From: a bacterium
Lineage (GTDB): Bacteria > CG03
Direction: 5' to 3'
Assembly: GCA_013791675.1 (NCBI GenBank)
Contig: VMTI01000213.1
Location: forward strand, 1-8,713
Length of the DNA stretch: 8,713 bases
The position numbers were made by a program, and so were the translations under genes. Within the stretch, counting starts at the first letter, position 1. Each line of letters opens with the position of its first letter. Below, one piece after another: positions 1 to 5,742 of this stretch. The notes beneath the pieces are model-generated. The model made no database searches. It was not told the DNA's origin and worked only from the letters and a program-made list of their open reading frames with translations.

Positions 1-996
1 ACAAGCGCGCAGCTTAATTATCCTTATGGTGTTGCTGTTGACACATCGGGAAATATTTTTATTGCTGACATTGGTAATAATCGTATAAGAAAAGTTTTTT
101 GGGGCATTGCGCCGGAAACGGGCCTTGTGGGGTACTGGCGCTTTGAAAACAACGCAATTGATTCTTCGGGATACGGAAATCAGGGAACGATTTTAGGCGG
201 AGCCGGGTTTGGCACCGGTTGCTACGAAGGTTCTTATTCATTGAGTTTGGATGGCGTTGATGATTGTGTGGAAGTGTCAAGTTCTTCCTCGCTTGATTTA
301 AGCGGTAATTTTACAATTGAGCTGTGGATATCAATAGGGAATTATTCAGAAACAATGAATATGGTGAACAAAAGGGATGATGCCTACGGTATTCAGCTTG
401 AATACCCCGGCGTTGTCAGATTTTATTCAGCGGGTTCTCACATGGACAGTCCTCAAAACGCTCTTCCGACGTATAATTCATGGATTCACATAGCCGCTGT
501 GTTCACTGGTTCAGAGAAGATAATATATGTAAACGGAAGAGCCGTCACAACCCACCAATTTTCATCGCCTCCGGCAATTAATACTGCGAAGCTGCTGATA
601 GGAAGACATTCCTATTCTGCTACGGGACAGTATTTTAACGGTAATATAGATGATGTCAAAATTTACAATTACGCAAGATCGGCCTCAGAAATTGCAGCTG
701 ATGCGGGGGTTCCTTTTTCAGGCGATAGCAGCAGTTTTGAGATATGGCGGAATGTGTTTGACCCACGGACGGAATCATGCCAGATCAGGACTTCTTTGTC
801 GGCGGGAAGCAGCGCCGATGTGAATATATACGATGCCGCAGGAAGAGTCATAACAAGTTTCACCACTTCAAGCGCTATTTTTAACTGGGACGGCAGGGAC
901 AAAAAAAGTGAAGTTGTTGCCAACGGTGTTTATTACATTTCTATAAACGGTGGAGGGATAAAAGACGCGAAGCCGGTGGCGATATTTAAGAAATGA
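1..996 (+). CDS. Surface protein, 3' part: NHL repeat + LamG-like domain + FlgD-like C-terminal domain
   Basis: The reading frame is open from base 1, so this is the last 331 residues of a longer protein; a GTG at 127 is internal, not the start. Residues 7-32 form an NHL-type beta-propeller repeat (YPYGVAVDTSGNIFIADIGN, then NRIRKV), suggesting more propeller blades upstream. Residues about 43-230 look like a LamG/concanavalin-A-like jelly roll: VGYWRFEN, SLSLDGVDDCVEV, FTIELWI, WIHIAAVF, IYVNGRAV, GNIDDVKIYNYARSASEI. Residues about 243-331 resemble the FlgD-type Ig-like C-terminal domain of secreted proteins (VNIYDAAGRVI, WDGRD, VANGVYYISI). The protein is probably exported and exposed at the cell surface, binding glycan or matrix; the ligand is unknown. 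The stop overlaps the next ATG (ATGA), so translation is likely coupled to the nucleotidyltransferase. Domain calls are from motif reading, not a search. Confidence 0.85.
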   Translation, partial: TSAQLNYPYGVAVDTSGNIFIADIGNNRIRKVFWGIAPETGLVGYWRFENNAIDSSGYGNQGTILGGAGFGTGCYEGSYSLSLDGVDDCVEVSSSSSLDLSGNFTIELWISIGNYSETMNMVNKRDDAYGIQLEYPGVVRFYSAGSHMDSPQNALPTYNSWIHIAAVFTGSEKIIYVNGRAVTTHQFSSPPAINTAKLLIGRHSYSATGQYFNGNIDDVKIYNYARSASEIAADAGVPFSGDSSSFEIWRNVFDPRTESCQIRTSLSAGSSADVNIYDAAGRVITSFTTSSAIFNWDGRDKKSEVVANGVYYISINGGGIKDAKPVAIFKK

Positions 997-1289
997 ACGA
1001 AAATCAGGTTTTGAATAAAGCGATTGATGTTTTAGCGCGCGAGCTTAATCCGGGGAAAATATTGCTTTTCGGCTCCCGCGCCAAAGGAAAAAATTCAAAG
1101 AACGCCGGTTTTGATATAGCGGTTGATGTGGTAAAGCCGGATATTACAAAAGAAAGAGAAATCGCCGAAAAAATCGATGAAATAGCGGGTCTTTATTGTG
1201 TGGATATCGTGTATCTCTACAGCGTGGAAAATGATTTCAGAAAAATAATTATGAAAACGGGAAAGGTGGTTTATGAAAGAGGAAATTGA
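993..1289 (+). CDS. MNT-type minimal nucleotidyltransferase (MntA-like antitoxin family), first catalytic Asp replaced
   Basis: This 98-residue protein has the length and layout of the minimal nucleotidyltransferases that pair with HEPN proteins in toxin-antitoxin modules, where family members can AMPylate and silence the HEPN RNase. The active-site stretch is ILLFGSRAKGKNSKNAGFDI, at residues 23-42. The usual form is GSRxxG followed by S-D-x-D; here that block reads A-G-F-D, so the first metal-binding Asp is Gly and only the second remains. A later carboxylate is present in CVDIVYLYS near residue 70. The ATG overlaps the upstream stop by 4 nt and has no strong Shine-Dalgarno, which fits translational coupling. 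The 3' end overlaps the truncated HEPN-like gene by 17 nt. Family membership is confident; nucleotide transfer is doubtful given the missing Asp. It could be a binding-only protein or a decaying module. Confidence 0.85.
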   Translation: MNENQVLNKAIDVLARELNPGKILLFGSRAKGKNSKNAGFDIAVDVVKPDITKEREIAEKIDEIAGLYCVDIVYLYSVENDFRKIIMKTGKVVYERGN

Positions 1290-1437
1290 ACTTTCTTTAA
1301 AAAAGTTTGAAGACAGAAACGAAACTTCGCATATATACAATAAATCCATGGCGGAAGAAATACTTAGCAGAATTAAAGGCGAGTATGCCGGAGCGCTGGA
1401 AAAGGTCGTGAAGAAATTGAAAGAGAGTCAAAAATGA
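1273..1437 (+). CDS. Short HEPN / nucleotidyltransferase substrate-binding protein, N-terminally truncated (54 aa)
   Basis: ATG 1273 to TGA 1437 encodes 54 residues, beginning MKEEIELSLKKFEDRNETSH. Family members (the HI0074-like substrate-binding partner of MNT proteins) are usually about 130-140 residues. This one matches only their C-terminal end: the FEDRNETSHIYN block, then MAEEILSRI and a basic helix. The HEPN-type R-x4-H motif is intact at R15 and H20. Roughly 75-80 residues of the usual four-helix bundle are missing. The start has a fair ribosome site (AAAGGTGG at 1262-1269) inside the end of the MNT gene, and the stop overlaps the next ATG (ATGA). It may be an internally deleted remnant kept because it couples translation of its neighbours, or a real mini-protein. 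Without the rest of the bundle, RNase activity is unlikely unless it oligomerises. Confidence 0.7.
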   Translation: MKEEIELSLKKFEDRNETSHIYNKSMAEEILSRIKGEYAGALEKVVKKLKESQK

Positions 1438-2927
1438 AATCGCGCCAAAAAATATTTTATTTATTTTTGATTTTTAATTTTACATTTTTTATTTTGCGGG
1501 AGGCGGGAGCTGAAACAACCGCCTGCAGTTATATGTATTACAACCAGTCGCCGGTAAGTATGGGGATGGGTGGGCTGGATGATATTTTTGAAGCTTTTCC
1601 GGGAGCATCCGCTAATCCCGCGCTTCTTGCTTTCTCCGAGGGAGGCGAGCTGTCGGGTGGCGGGGGTAATGACGCTATGGAAGCTCAAATGAACCGGCTT
1701 AACGCGAATTTCCGTCTGAAAAAAGCGGGTATTGCCTTTGGTGTTTTTTCCTACGAACAGAGTTTTCCCATTGTAAATTTTGACGGTTCGTCATACAGCG
1801 GCTTTTCGCAAAGCGGCGAAATAAACTCCCTTTCCATTGGCTACCCTGTGCTGAAAAATCTGTCCTTCGGATTGGGTATGAGAAATGTGAACGAAAGGTT
1901 TTTTGTCGCCGAGCCCGGAGCCCATAACGACAGTACTTCTTATGCGGATATGGGGCTCTTTTTCAGGCACCGGGGATTCAGGGCGGCATTTCGTGCGTCA
2001 AATTTCGGAGAGGCGAAAATATGGGGAGATGAGAAACTGCCGTCTTACGGCGGATTTTCTGTCGGCTATGGCGGCGACAGATTGAAAGCGGGAATTTCTG
2101 CAGGGAGTGATCAGGTGACGGGAATTTTCCGTATCGGCGCGGAATACGCGCTTTCCGGCGGGTTTTCCGTTCGCGCCGGCATGGAACGGACGGATAATAC
2201 GGCGGATGGAATGTTTATGATTTCACCCTCTTTGGGTTTCAGCGTTTCTTACGGGGCGTTCGCGTTTGATTTTGCCACAGTGTCGCATCCTGATTTAGGC
2301 AGCAGAGCGATGACGGCTTTAAGATATAACTGGGGCAGAAAAAAAGTGAAGCCGGCTCTCCCCGTCGTCACTGAAGATAAAAAAACAAAGCCGGCGCCCC
2401 CCGTCGTCAGTGAAGATAAAAAAACAAAGCTTGATAGGCGACGGCGCGCGAAGCCTTCGGAAATAGCGCCGTTTGACGGCAAACCGGCGCAAAAAATTCC
2501 CCTGCCTGCTGTCCCGGAAGGCGAGAGAATAAACATAGCGGTGACTGATTTTGAGGCGAGGGCGCCTCTTTCCCAGTCGGAAGCGGCGTTCATATCAGAT
2601 TTTGTCAGAAGTGATTTTGTGAAGTCCGGCCGGTTTAATGTCATAGAGAAAAACAATATGGATAAGGTGATGGCGGAACAGGGTTTCCAGCAGATCGGCT
2701 GCTCTTCCGCTGAGTGCGCGGTGGCAATCGGAAAGATTTTGAACGTGAAACTGATGACTGTCGGGAGCTGCGGCCAGCTTCTGGGGAAATACATAATAAC
2801 GATGAATATCGTGGATGTTGAAAGCGCGAAAATTATATTTTCCGATGATGCGTCAGTGGCAGATCCGGACGGACTTAGAGACAAAATAACTGAGCTTATA
2901 AGGCACTTTCTGGAAACGGAAAAATAA
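1434..2927 (+). CDS. PorV-like outer-membrane barrel fused to a C-terminal CsgG-like domain
   Basis: 497 residues. A signal peptide covers about 1-26 (basic start, long Phe/Leu/Ile core, ending EAGA). Residues 41-66 (SMGMGGLDDIFEAFPGASAN followed by PALLAF) are the N-terminal signature of PorV/PorQ-like outer-membrane barrels. Residues up to about 305 are alternating, Gly- and aromatic-rich strand segments ending FDFATVSHPDLGSRAMTALRY. A charged, Pro-rich linker (about 306-350) holds a 13-residue tandem repeat. Residues 366-495 look like the CsgG-like periplasmic/outer-membrane family: INIAVTDFEAR, GRFNVIEKNNMDKVMAEQGF, and GCSSAECAVAIGKILNVKLM with its paired Cys. CsgG relatives form or regulate secretion channels; here the role is unknown, perhaps export of surface proteins such as the upstream gene product. 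The start overlaps the stop of the HEPN-like gene. Barrel assignment is moderate; the CsgG-like domain is more secure. Confidence 0.85.
   Translation: MKSRQKIFYLFLIFNFTFFILREAGAETTACSYMYYNQSPVSMGMGGLDDIFEAFPGASANPALLAFSEGGELSGGGGNDAMEAQMNRLNANFRLKKAGIAFGVFSYEQSFPIVNFDGSSYSGFSQSGEINSLSIGYPVLKNLSFGLGMRNVNERFFVAEPGAHNDSTSYADMGLFFRHRGFRAAFRASNFGEAKIWGDEKLPSYGGFSVGYGGDRLKAGISAGSDQVTGIFRIGAEYALSGGFSVRAGMERTDNTADGMFMISPSLGFSVSYGAFAFDFATVSHPDLGSRAMTALRYNWGRKKVKPALPVVTEDKKTKPAPPVVSEDKKTKLDRRRRAKPSEIAPFDGKPAQKIPLPAVPEGERINIAVTDFEARAPLSQSEAAFISDFVRSDFVKSGRFNVIEKNNMDKVMAEQGFQQIGCSSAECAVAIGKILNVKLMTVGSCGQLLGKYIITMNIVDVESAKIIFSDDASVADPDGLRDKITELIRHFLETEK
2352..2429 (+). repeat. Two tandem 39-bp copies in the barrel-CsgG linker
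   Basis: Copies at 2352-2390 and 2391-2429 differ at 3 of 39 positions (copy positions 6, 8 and 20). In frame they encode PALPVVTEDKKTK and PAPPVVSEDKKTK, i.e. residues 307-319 and 320-332. The unit length is a multiple of three, so copy number can change without breaking the frame. It lies in the flexible linker between the two domains. Confidence 0.9.
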
Positions 2928-2956
2928 TTGGATACCATCCGCCATTCCTGCTTTTC

Positions 2957-2961
2957 AGAGG
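2957..2961 (+). promoter_or_regulatory. Ribosome-binding site deciding the HEAT-protein start
   Basis: AGAGG lies 4 nt before ATG 2966. The alternative ATG at 2984 (MKKIIF) has only AGGG two bases upstream, which is too close. This favours the upstream start, although both leave a usable signal peptide. Confidence 0.5.
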
Positions 2962-2965
2962 TATT

Positions 2966-3856
2966 ATGTTTAGAATTAGGGCTATGAAGAAAATAATTTT
3001 TGCTTGTGTTGTATTTGTTTTTTGTGCGGGCGTATTTTCCGCGGCTGAGAGTATTTTTAAAAGTGATACCATAGAATACGGCAAGGGGAAAATAACCAGA
3101 ATAATAAGGTCTTCGGGAGATAAGCTGGATATGGGCTATAACGGAGGAGGTTTTAAATCATTTTCCGTTTCCATGACAGAAATCGCGCGCATAGGACTGG
3201 ATAATCTTTCAAAGCGTAAAAAATACGAAAAACATGCCATTGCCGCGCTCATTTATATTTCGCCCAAAAAGGGTATTGAGCGGTATATAAGGGAACTTAT
3301 AAATGATCCGGATGTGTGGGTGCGATGGGACGTTGTCAACGCCCTTTATGCGGTCGCCGACGGAACGGATGAGACGATAAAAAAAATGAGTAAACTTTTT
3401 AGCGACCCCAGCCCGGATATAAAAATAAAAGTGTGCCTTTTTTACGGCGCTTACGCGTCCTCAACGGAGGTGAAAGCGGTTTACTCTCTTTTGTGGGACG
3501 AGTCCGACGGTGTCCGTCGCCAGGCGCTTGAAACGCTTGCGTCAAGAATGGGAAATGACGCGGTTATAAAGATTGCAGGGGCTATGCTGGATGACAAATC
3601 TTTTGATGTGCGCGCCGCTTCGCTTAAAATATTGTTTGAAAAGCATGCGCTGGACGAAACAAAAATATGTGAAATACTTATAAATGACGCTTCCGGCGAG
3701 ATGAGGCGGGCGGCGGCGGCCATTCTGCTTAAGAACGGTACGGCGAAATCTATTTCCGCGCTGATAAAGGCTGTAGAAGATAAGGACATGAAGGTGTCGG
3801 AGACGTCTAAAAAAGCGCTTGAAAGGATTCGCGGCAGTTCCGATCTGCCATTATAG
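2966..3856 (+). CDS. Secreted HEAT-repeat protein
   Basis: 296 residues with an N-terminal signal peptide (basic MFRIRAMKK, hydrophobic IIFACVVFVFCAGVF, likely cut near FSA-AES), so it probably works in the periplasm. After a short beta-like segment (residues about 30-60) the protein is helical. It shows about six HEAT-like units with the usual Asp-Pro/Val-Arg turns: INDPDVWVRWDVVNALYAVA, FSDPSPDIKIKVCLFYGAYA, WDESDGVRRQALETLASRMG, LDDKSFDVRAASLKILFEKH, INDASGEMRRAAAAILLKNG and VEDKDMKVSETSKKALERI. HEAT arrays are protein-protein scaffolds, so it most likely binds another envelope protein. It follows the barrel-CsgG gene by 38 nt with no visible terminator and precedes the FecR gene by 17 nt, so co-transcription is likely. 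The partner is unknown. The usual lyase-type relatives of HEAT proteins are not suggested by any motif seen. Confidence 0.85.
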   Translation: MFRIRAMKKIIFACVVFVFCAGVFSAAESIFKSDTIEYGKGKITRIIRSSGDKLDMGYNGGGFKSFSVSMTEIARIGLDNLSKRKKYEKHAIAALIYISPKKGIERYIRELINDPDVWVRWDVVNALYAVADGTDETIKKMSKLFSDPSPDIKIKVCLFYGAYASSTEVKAVYSLLWDESDGVRRQALETLASRMGNDAVIKIAGAMLDDKSFDVRAASLKILFEKHALDETKICEILINDASGEMRRAAAAILLKNGTAKSISALIKAVEDKDMKVSETSKKALERIRGSSDLPL

Positions 3857-3873
3857 ATTTTTGGGAGGTAAAA

Positions 3874-4626
3874 ATGATTAATAAATTTATTAGATTCTCT
3901 ATTGCTGTTGTTTTTGCGGGGGCTATGGTTTTTATTTCCTGCCTGCGCGCCTCGCAGCCATCGGGCACAATACTGAGTATTGAAGGAAAAGTGACGGTTT
4001 TGCGTGAAGATAAATGGGGCGACGCGGAAAAATTTTCGCCGGTGTATGAGACAAATTTTGTGAAAACATCAAATGGCGGTTCCGCCGAGATTATGTTTGA
4101 TGATGAAACAGCGGTGCGTTTTGAGGAAAATACCGAGGCTGAAATTCTTTCCACCAACGGCGAGCTTGAGATCTCGCTGAAATCCGGCAGAGTGACATCT
4201 TCCGTTGTACCGGGCGAAGACGCGGTCTTTTTTGTTTCTTCTCCGCTTGCGATAATAGGTGTCAGAGGGACGGAATTTACTGTAACGCATAGCGCTAAAG
4301 GGACATCCGCAGCGGTATATAAGGGAAACGTTGAAGTTGAAAACAGGGGACAAGCCCCGAAAAAAATAAAAGTTTCGGCTGGTTCGCAGAGTTTCGTCTA
4401 TGAGGGCCTCCGCCCGTCGGCTCCTGTGGGGCTCGGCCCGGAATATGTTAAATACAGAAAAACGGTGCTGGGCAAATTCGTCAAAAGAACGATTAAGAAC
4501 AGAAAGAATAAAGAAAAAATACTTCTCAAAAGAATGAATTTAAGCAAAACCGAAAAAAAAGTAATTATAAAAAATATAAAGAACCGGAACACCAGCACCG
4601 GTGAAAATTTTAAAAACCGGAAATAA
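3874..4626 (+). CDS. FecR-domain probable lipoprotein with a polybasic C-terminal tail
   Basis: 250 residues. The N-terminus (MINKFIRFSIAVVFAGAMVF then ISC) looks like a lipoprotein signal with Cys23 as the lipidated residue; the -3 residue is Phe rather than the usual Leu, so ordinary signal cleavage is possible. Residues about 31-165 are a FecR domain: GTILSIEGKVTVLR, NFVKTSNGGSAEIMF, LEISLKSGRV and the family hallmark SPLAIIGVRGTEFTV, followed by AAVYKGNVEVEN. This domain occurs in envelope proteins that bind or sense periplasmic partners; no anti-sigma cytoplasmic part or sigma-factor gene is present here, so iron signalling should not be assumed. Residues 192-250 carry 22 Lys/Arg and only 3 Glu in 59 positions. 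A strong ribosome site (GGGAGG at 3863-3868, 5 nt before ATG) supports the start. It is the last gene of the left operon. Confidence 0.88.
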   Translation: MINKFIRFSIAVVFAGAMVFISCLRASQPSGTILSIEGKVTVLREDKWGDAEKFSPVYETNFVKTSNGGSAEIMFDDETAVRFEENTEAEILSTNGELEISLKSGRVTSSVVPGEDAVFFVSSPLAIIGVRGTEFTVTHSAKGTSAAVYKGNVEVENRGQAPKKIKVSAGSQSFVYEGLRPSAPVGLGPEYVKYRKTVLGKFVKRTIKNRKNKEKILLKRMNLSKTEKKVIIKNIKNRNTSTGENFKNRK

Positions 4627-4641
4627 ATATTTTTAAGCGTA

Positions 4642-5544
4642 TTAAAACTTGATTGTCGGGCGCACTATGAACTGGATGGACGGGCTTCCGCTGTTTTCTT
4701 CCATTTCGCCCGAATATTTGCGGCGGCCTTCCCAGAGAATACCGGATGAAATGGAGTAAGAGGCGCTTCTTTTTTTGAGAGACCGCGGGAAATTTCTGCC
4801 TAGCAGCAATGTTAGTTTTACAGGTTTAAGATCTTTTTTGCGGAACGCGGCGAACACATCAAAACTTGAATTCCGCCAGAAACGGAAACGCCTTTGGGCG
4901 TAATCAATCCTGTCGCGGAACAAAGAAAGGTAGAAAGAATCTGTTATAGCGGGATTGTCATGGAGTTTAATTCCGGCGCGAAAACTCCACACTTGTTTGG
5001 AGAAACGCGTCATCATCAGGCCTTTGATTTTCCATTCCCACTGCGCCCATGTATCGGTATAGATTATATTGTTTTTGAAATGGTTTTTGCCCATAGTCAG
5101 CAGACCGCCTGAATAGGCGACACCCATGTATCCGCCGGTTCCTTTTAGGGGCCGGAAGGGTACGATTTTTCCCATGAAAAGTGAAACTCCCCACGGATCT
5201 TCTTCCCCAGCTGTCAGCGTGTTAAGAATGTTGGCGCTGCCGGAAATATCAAAATTTTTATATAAACCGCTGTTATGGTTTTTCGCGTATGCCGCGGCGT
5301 AAGGCAGGGGGCTCGCGAAAAGTTCGCAGAGTATCGCGGTGGGACGAAATGATTCTTTCAGTAAATTTACGTAAAGCGTGGTTTCGGATGAGCTTTGCGT
5401 CAGTGTCTTTTCAGTTCGCAGAATTTGTGAAAAACTCGCGTAGCTGTAATAGGGGTCGCCCTTCCAGCCGAAGTCGCTTTTTCCCGATCCTTCGGAGCTC
5501 GCGCAGAAGAACATTATAAAAATCCAAATCGCAATTTTTTTCAT
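4642..5544 (-). CDS. Unrecognised outer-membrane beta-barrel-like protein
   Basis: From ATG at 5544 this is 300 residues, beginning MKKIAIWIFIMFFCASSEGS, a convincing signal peptide. A GTG at 5583 would add 13 residues before it (MGLKIVFFAKISD); it is less attractive because the signal peptide would no longer be at the extreme N-terminus. Neither start has a strong ribosome site. The mature part is rich in short alternating, aromatic strand-like stretches (WGVSLFMGKIVPF, GYMGVAYSGGLLTMG, WAQWEWKIKGLMMTRF, VWSFRAGIKLH, VKLTLLLGRNF, ASYSISSGILW). It ends IQFIVRPTIKF, a C-terminal Phe strand like the recognition signal of outer-membrane proteins. I do not recognise a family. It stands alone between a convergent and a divergent neighbour, so it is probably a single-gene transcript. 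Confidence 0.75.
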   Translation of the reverse strand: MKKIAIWIFIMFFCASSEGSGKSDFGWKGDPYYSYASFSQILRTEKTLTQSSSETTLYVNLLKESFRPTAILCELFASPLPYAAAYAKNHNSGLYKNFDISGSANILNTLTAGEEDPWGVSLFMGKIVPFRPLKGTGGYMGVAYSGGLLTMGKNHFKNNIIYTDTWAQWEWKIKGLMMTRFSKQVWSFRAGIKLHDNPAITDSFYLSLFRDRIDYAQRRFRFWRNSSFDVFAAFRKKDLKPVKLTLLLGRNFPRSLKKRSASYSISSGILWEGRRKYSGEMEENSGSPSIQFIVRPTIKF

Positions 5545-5651
5545 ATCCGATATTTTAGCAAAAAAAACAATTTTGAGCCCCACTCAACATCATCCGCCGC
5601 GCATAATATTAAGGACGTACTCTTTTCTTCCCTTTTCACCTTTGAAATTTG

Positions 5652-5665
5652 GTGACAAATGTCAC
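5652..5665. promoter_or_regulatory. 14-bp dyad GTGACAAATGTCAC, Crp/Fnr-type candidate operator
   Basis: Perfect inverted repeat with 6-bp arms (GTGACA / TGTCAC) around AA. It also fits GTGA-N6-TCAC, the core of Crp/Fnr-family sites. It ends 10 nt before the -35 box of the sugar-transferase promoter; its centre is about 52 nt upstream of the expected transcription start, between the classic -41.5 and -61.5 positions. It could act on that promoter, on the divergent barrel gene, or on both. Only one copy is visible and no regulator gene is in the window. Confidence 0.45.
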
Positions 5666-5675
5666 GCGGATTTTT

Positions 5676-5704
5676 TTGATACATTTCCTGTTTTCTGTTA
5701 TAAT
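5676..5704 (+). promoter_or_regulatory. Sigma70-type promoter with extended -10 for the sugar-transferase operon
   Basis: TTGATA (5676-5681), a 17-bp spacer and TATAAT (5699-5704), with TGT immediately before the -10 giving an extended TGnTATAAT element. Transcription should begin near 5711. This rules out the in-frame TTG at 5649 as the gene start, because it lies upstream of the promoter. Confidence 0.8.
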
Positions 5705-5712
5705 CAAACCAA

Positions 5713-5742
5713 ATGAAGAAAGGAATAACCGTTCAGGAATGA
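5713..5742 (+). CDS. Possible nine-codon leader ORF (MKKGITVQE)
   Basis: ATG 5713 begins about where transcription should start, so it could be translated leaderless. It encodes MKKGITVQE and stops at TGA 5740-5742, overlapping the ATG of the sugar transferase (5739-5741) as ATGA. The downstream start has poor spacing to its own ribosome site (AAAGGA at 5719-5724 is 14 nt away; AGGA at 5735-5738 abuts the ATG), so coupling through this short ORF would make sense. It may equally be chance in a 30-bp stretch. Confidence 0.3.
   Translation: MKKGITVQE

Larger units (their letters stand above)
5545..5738. other. Divergent intergenic region
   Basis: This stretch of about 190 nt separates the - strand barrel gene from the + strand glycan operon and is the only sizeable non-coding stretch. 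It holds the + strand promoter, the dyad and the possible leader ORF listed separately. For the - strand gene only a -10-like TATTAT (about 5606-5611, read on the - strand) is visible, with no matching -35. No convincing terminator or riboswitch was seen. Confidence 0.7.

Noticed and set aside
127..996. GTG at 127 as the start of the LamG-type protein
   Set aside because: The frame is open to base 1 and encodes a recognisable NHL repeat upstream, so the gene begins before the window.
2249..2938. Open frame of 229 codons on the - strand
   Set aside because: It lies opposite the barrel-CsgG gene, has no recognisable domain and is a shadow of the Ser/Ala-rich complement of that gene.
4583..4602. 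Inverted repeat ACCGG/CCGGT as a terminator after the FecR gene
   Set aside because: Only 5-bp arms with a 10-nt loop, inside the coding sequence, and no T-run directly after it. No convincing terminator is visible in the 15-nt convergent gap.
5569..5583. TTGAG/CTCAA hairpin followed by a T-run on the - strand as an attenuator before the barrel gene
   Set aside because: The 5-bp stem is A/T-rich and the T-run begins several bases after it; too weak to call.
5652..5677. GTGACA/TGTCAC hairpin plus T7 as a + strand terminator
   Set aside because: No + strand gene lies upstream to be terminated, and the T-run is separated from the stem; an operator reading fits better.
5649..5738. In-frame TTG at 5649 as the sugar-transferase start
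   Set aside because: It lies upstream of the -35 and -10 boxes, so it would not be in the transcript, and the added 30 residues do not resemble the family.
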